Assembly: GCA_035268985.1 (NCBI GenBank)
Contig: DATFJV010000077.1
Coordinates: 1-33,823 of the forward strand
Length of the DNA stretch: 33,823 nucleotides
Direction: 5' to 3'
Origin: JAAYHV01 sp035268985
Lineage (GTDB): Bacteria; Bacillota; Clostridia; Peptostreptococcales; Anaerovoracaceae
Positions 32,291 through 33,823 of this stretch are shown piece by piece. Position 1 is the stretch's first letter, and each line of letters begins with the position of its first letter. Made by a program: the position numbers and the translations under genes. The notes beneath the pieces are model-generated. The model did no database searches. It was not told the origin of the DNA and saw nothing but the letters and a program-made list of their open reading frames with translations.

Positions 32291-32298
32291 GTAAATTG

Positions 32299-32311
32299 TT
32301 TGACTTTCAAA
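32299..32311. promoter_or_regulatory. FabT-like operator box 1
   Basis: TTTGACTTTCAAA, same arms and spacing as box 2. It touches the last base of the -10 and covers the predicted transcription start, so binding should block initiation of the whole fab/acc operon. Confidence 0.75.
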
Positions 32312-32340
32312 GTATACTATATCGTCGCCCACTTTGTCAA
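32311..32340 (-). promoter_or_regulatory. Promoter of the fab/acc operon
   Basis: Read leftward: TTGACA (32335-32340), an 18-base spacer, TATACT (32311-32316). Start predicted near 32304, within operator box 1, about 45 bases before the fabH ATG. No other good promoter was found inside the operon until that of the regulator gene. Confidence 0.8.
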
Positions 32341-32367
32341 ATTCTTTTTAAAACAACTTATTAGTGA

Positions 32368-32373
32368 TATAAT
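32368..32373 (+). promoter_or_regulatory. Likely -10 for the small acidic protein gene
   Basis: TATAAT, 74 bases before the ATG at 32448. No good -35 is found 17 bases upstream (TTTTTA). Followed by a run of TATATA. Weak evidence for the full promoter. Confidence 0.4.
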
Positions 32374-32447
32374 ATATATAGAGAGATTAATTAATGATCA
32401 AATTCTATTTTTTCATATATGTTTTGACTCTAAGAAAGGAGAATTAA

Positions 32448-32810
32448 ATGAATAGAAATGAAAAAAAAGAATCTATAACAGTAAACAATGTGGATGAAAA
32501 TGATGAAGAATTAATTGAAGATGATTTCCACTATAATAATTTACTTGAAATTATAAATAGGGAAAGGGAAAAACATCATGTACATGAAGTTACAGAGTTT
32601 GATATTGATGTAATTGAATATTCTGATTCAATTGTTTTAAACACTGTAAATGACTTGGAGCGTATTCTTAATAATATAAATAAACTTAGGAGAGAACTTG
32701 GTAAAAAAAGCATAACCGAATTAGATTATGACCATCTTTCCAAAAGATTTAACTTTGAACATTGGGAGGAATATTTAGATGTATTAAGGAAAATTAACGA
32801 TAAACAATGA
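32448..32810 (+). CDS. Small acidic protein of unknown function
   Basis: 120 aa, no signal, no membrane segment and no cysteine. Residues 8-27 are strongly acidic (DENDEELIEDDF), and the rest looks largely helical: about 27-40, 61-84 (NTVNDLERILNNINKLRREL, a possible coiled coil) and 90-117. A good ribosome site (AAAGGAG, seven bases before the ATG) and codon use like its neighbours argue that it is real. It was not recognised as any family. It overlaps nothing and lies 60 bases before a small lipoprotein gene in the same direction; the two may share a transcript ending at the terminator after 33190. Confidence 0.75.
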   Translation: MNRNEKKESITVNNVDENDEELIEDDFHYNNLLEIINREREKHHVHEVTEFDIDVIEYSDSIVLNTVNDLERILNNINKLRRELGKKSITELDYDHLSKRFNFEHWEEYLDVLRKINDKQ

Positions 32811-32869
32811 CAAACATGCTAACATATTATATACTGTTTTTAAGGAATATATTTAAGGAGGACAATAAT

Positions 32870-33190
32870 ATGAAAAAAGGACTTATATTATTACTAGCCC
32901 TAGTTTTACTATTTTCATTTACAGGATGCGGCGGTAATGGGGAATTATTAGACGATGCCAAGGAAGCATGGATCGAAGAACATGGGGATACAATTACAGA
33001 TTCAGAAATAGAAAAATATACCAGTAGCATGAACGAAAGTCACAGTATGATGGCTTCTATGATTCTGTTAAATAATGACTGGGATAGCGATTTGGATTCA
33101 TATGATTCAGTATATTTAGTATCCTTCGTGTTAGAATCGGGAGATGAAAGAGCTATGGTAATAGCTGACGGGGAAATGATTATACCTTAG
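32870..33190 (+). CDS. Small lipoprotein of unknown function
   Basis: 106 aa from the ATG at 32870, which has AAGGAGG at good spacing; a longer frame upstream lacks a ribosome site. It starts MKKGLILLLALVLLFSFTGC, a short lipoprotein signal with lipobox F-T-G-C, so Cys20 would be lipidated and the mature protein held at the outer face of the membrane. The mature part is acidic and has no known domain; it ends in a beta-rich stretch, VYLVSFVLESGDERAMVIAD. Function unknown. It may be co-transcribed with the acidic protein upstream. A strong terminator follows. Confidence 0.8.
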   Translation: MKKGLILLLALVLLFSFTGCGGNGELLDDAKEAWIEEHGDTITDSEIEKYTSSMNESHSMMASMILLNNDWDSDLDSYDSVYLVSFVLESGDERAMVIADGEMIIP

Positions 33191-33206
33191 TATTTAAAAA
33201 GATTTA

Positions 33207-33242
33207 AAATCACCAGGCATATCGCCTGGTGATTTGTTTTTT
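33207..33242. terminator. Strong terminator after the lipoprotein gene
   Basis: 12-bp perfect stem AAATCACCAGGC/GCCTGGTGATTT with a five-base loop, followed on the + strand by G and six T. It stands between convergent genes and ends two bases before the antiporter stop codon. Leftward it is followed by TTAAATCTTTTT, so it can serve both. Confidence 0.9.
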
Positions 33243-33244
33243 GA

Positions 33245-33823
33245 TTAAGCTTCTAATGCTTTAGCAGCTTCTTCAGCTTCTTTCTTTCTTTCTTCTAAAA
33301 TCTTTTCATACTGTTCATCAGTCATCTTTTCCATTGTGATTCCTGTGAAACCATAGAAGATTGATACTAGTGGATTTATCCAACAAACAATTGCATATGG
33401 AGCATATCCGCCTGCACCCCATTGGCCTACGCCTAGGAATGTAGCCATTGTAGCACCACATGTATTCCAAGGTACTAAGTTGGAAGTCATTGTACCAGCA
33501 TCCTCTAATACTCTTGACAAGTTCTTAGGAGCTAATCTAGCATCTTCAAATGCAGTCTTGTACATTCTACCTGGAAGTACGATAGCTAAGTATTGGTCAC
33601 CGGCAATTACATTCATGAATATGCAAGAAATAACTGTAACTGTTACTAAAGCACCAGTTCCCTTTGCAACCTTAAGAAGTGAATTACCTAGTGTAGCAAG
33701 CATGCCAGAAGCATCCATAACTCCGCCGAAACACATTGCACAGATAATCAAGTTGATTGTCCACATCATTGAATGCATACCGCCTCTTTCTAATAGTGCT
33801 ACCAAATCAGGCATTACTGATTC
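33245..33823 (-). CDS. nhaC: NhaC-type Na+/H+ antiporter, C-terminal part (cut by window edge)
   Basis: 192 codons plus stop are visible; the frame is open through base 33823 (…ESV before MPDL), so the N-terminal part lies outside the window. Hydrophobic helices contain INLIICAMCFGGVMDASGML, LVTVTVISCIFMNVIAGDQ and, further on, EDAGTMTSNLVPWNTCGAT. The G-D-Q-Y-L-A-I and P-W-N-T-C motifs are typical of the NhaC family (also seen in arginine/ornithine and malate-lactate members), and the protein ends with a helical Glu/Lys/Ala-rich tail. It probably exchanges Na+ for H+ across the cell membrane. Codon use is a little more GC-rich than its neighbours, as in highly expressed genes. The exact substrate cannot be settled from this part. 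Confidence 0.85.
   Translation of the reverse strand, partial: ESVMPDLVALLERGGMHSMMWTINLIICAMCFGGVMDASGMLATLGNSLLKVAKGTGALVTVTVISCIFMNVIAGDQYLAIVLPGRMYKTAFEDARLAPKNLSRVLEDAGTMTSNLVPWNTCGATMATFLGVGQWGAGGYAPYAIVCWINPLVSIFYGFTGITMEKMTDEQYEKILEERKKEAEEAAKALEA

Noticed and set aside
32260..32310. Longer FabH from a TTG at 32310
   Set aside because: It would translate through both FabT-like boxes; the standard FabH start MVGKLIGTGSYLP at 32259 has its own ribosome site.
1..33823. CRISPR array, tRNA, insertion sequence or phage segment
   Set aside because: No regularly spaced repeats, cloverleaf sequence, transposase, integrase or flanking duplications were seen while reading both strands.

Overview
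The window is AT-rich DNA from an anaerobic low-GC Firmicute of the Clostridia or Tissierellia type. That placement is an inference. It rests on strong AGGAGG-type ribosome sites and TTGACA/TATAAT promoters, an FMN-dependent FabK in place of FabI, a flavodiiron protein fused to rubredoxin, and a SCIFF ranthipeptide locus. No tRNA, rRNA, CRISPR array, insertion sequence or phage gene is visible. Genes are very tightly packed, with no gap above about 190 bases.

Left part (1-9530). A leftward serC > dac-like > uvrC group faces a rightward serA-type dehydrogenase, so the first and third enzymes of serine synthesis leave one intergenic region divergently. A six-helix potassium channel follows. A leftward nucleotide-hygiene and membrane group (rdgB > yihY-like > lipid kinase) faces a rightward hydroxyacid dehydrogenase and AEC transporter pair; its two promoters lie back to back in a 13-bp inverted repeat. 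The S11 carboxypeptidase-like protein has Gly where the catalytic Ser should be.

Middle part (9585-16470). An HI0933-family flavoprotein is followed by the SCIFF peptide gene scfA and its radical SAM maturase scfB. scfA has a full-consensus promoter set into the end of the flavoprotein gene, and a terminator-like hairpin separates it from scfB. The peptide departs from the remembered SCIFF consensus exactly at the crosslink pair (Ser32 and Ser37 for Cys and Thr) and has an extra C-terminal Cys. Then come a two-gene acyltransferase/MFS unit, a nitroreductase, and a divergent Crp/Fnr regulator.

Right-centre part (16470-22826). A leftward ABC ATPase > radical SAM > two ABC-2 permeases unit may continue into a flavorubredoxin and a small secreted Ig-like protein. 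What this exporter moves, and what the radical SAM enzyme modifies, is unknown.

Right part (22827-33823). A complete type II fatty-acid operon runs leftward: fabH, acpP, fabK, fabD, fabG, fabF, accB, fabZ, accC and a fused accDA, with a FabT-like MarR regulator at the end. Two TTTGA-N3-TCAAA boxes 21 bp apart lie at the fabH promoter, and a related palindrome overlaps the -35 of the regulator's own promoter. This gives a self-contained regulatory circuit. Beyond it are a small acidic protein of unknown function, a small lipoprotein, and the C-terminal part of an NhaC-type antiporter cut by the window edge.
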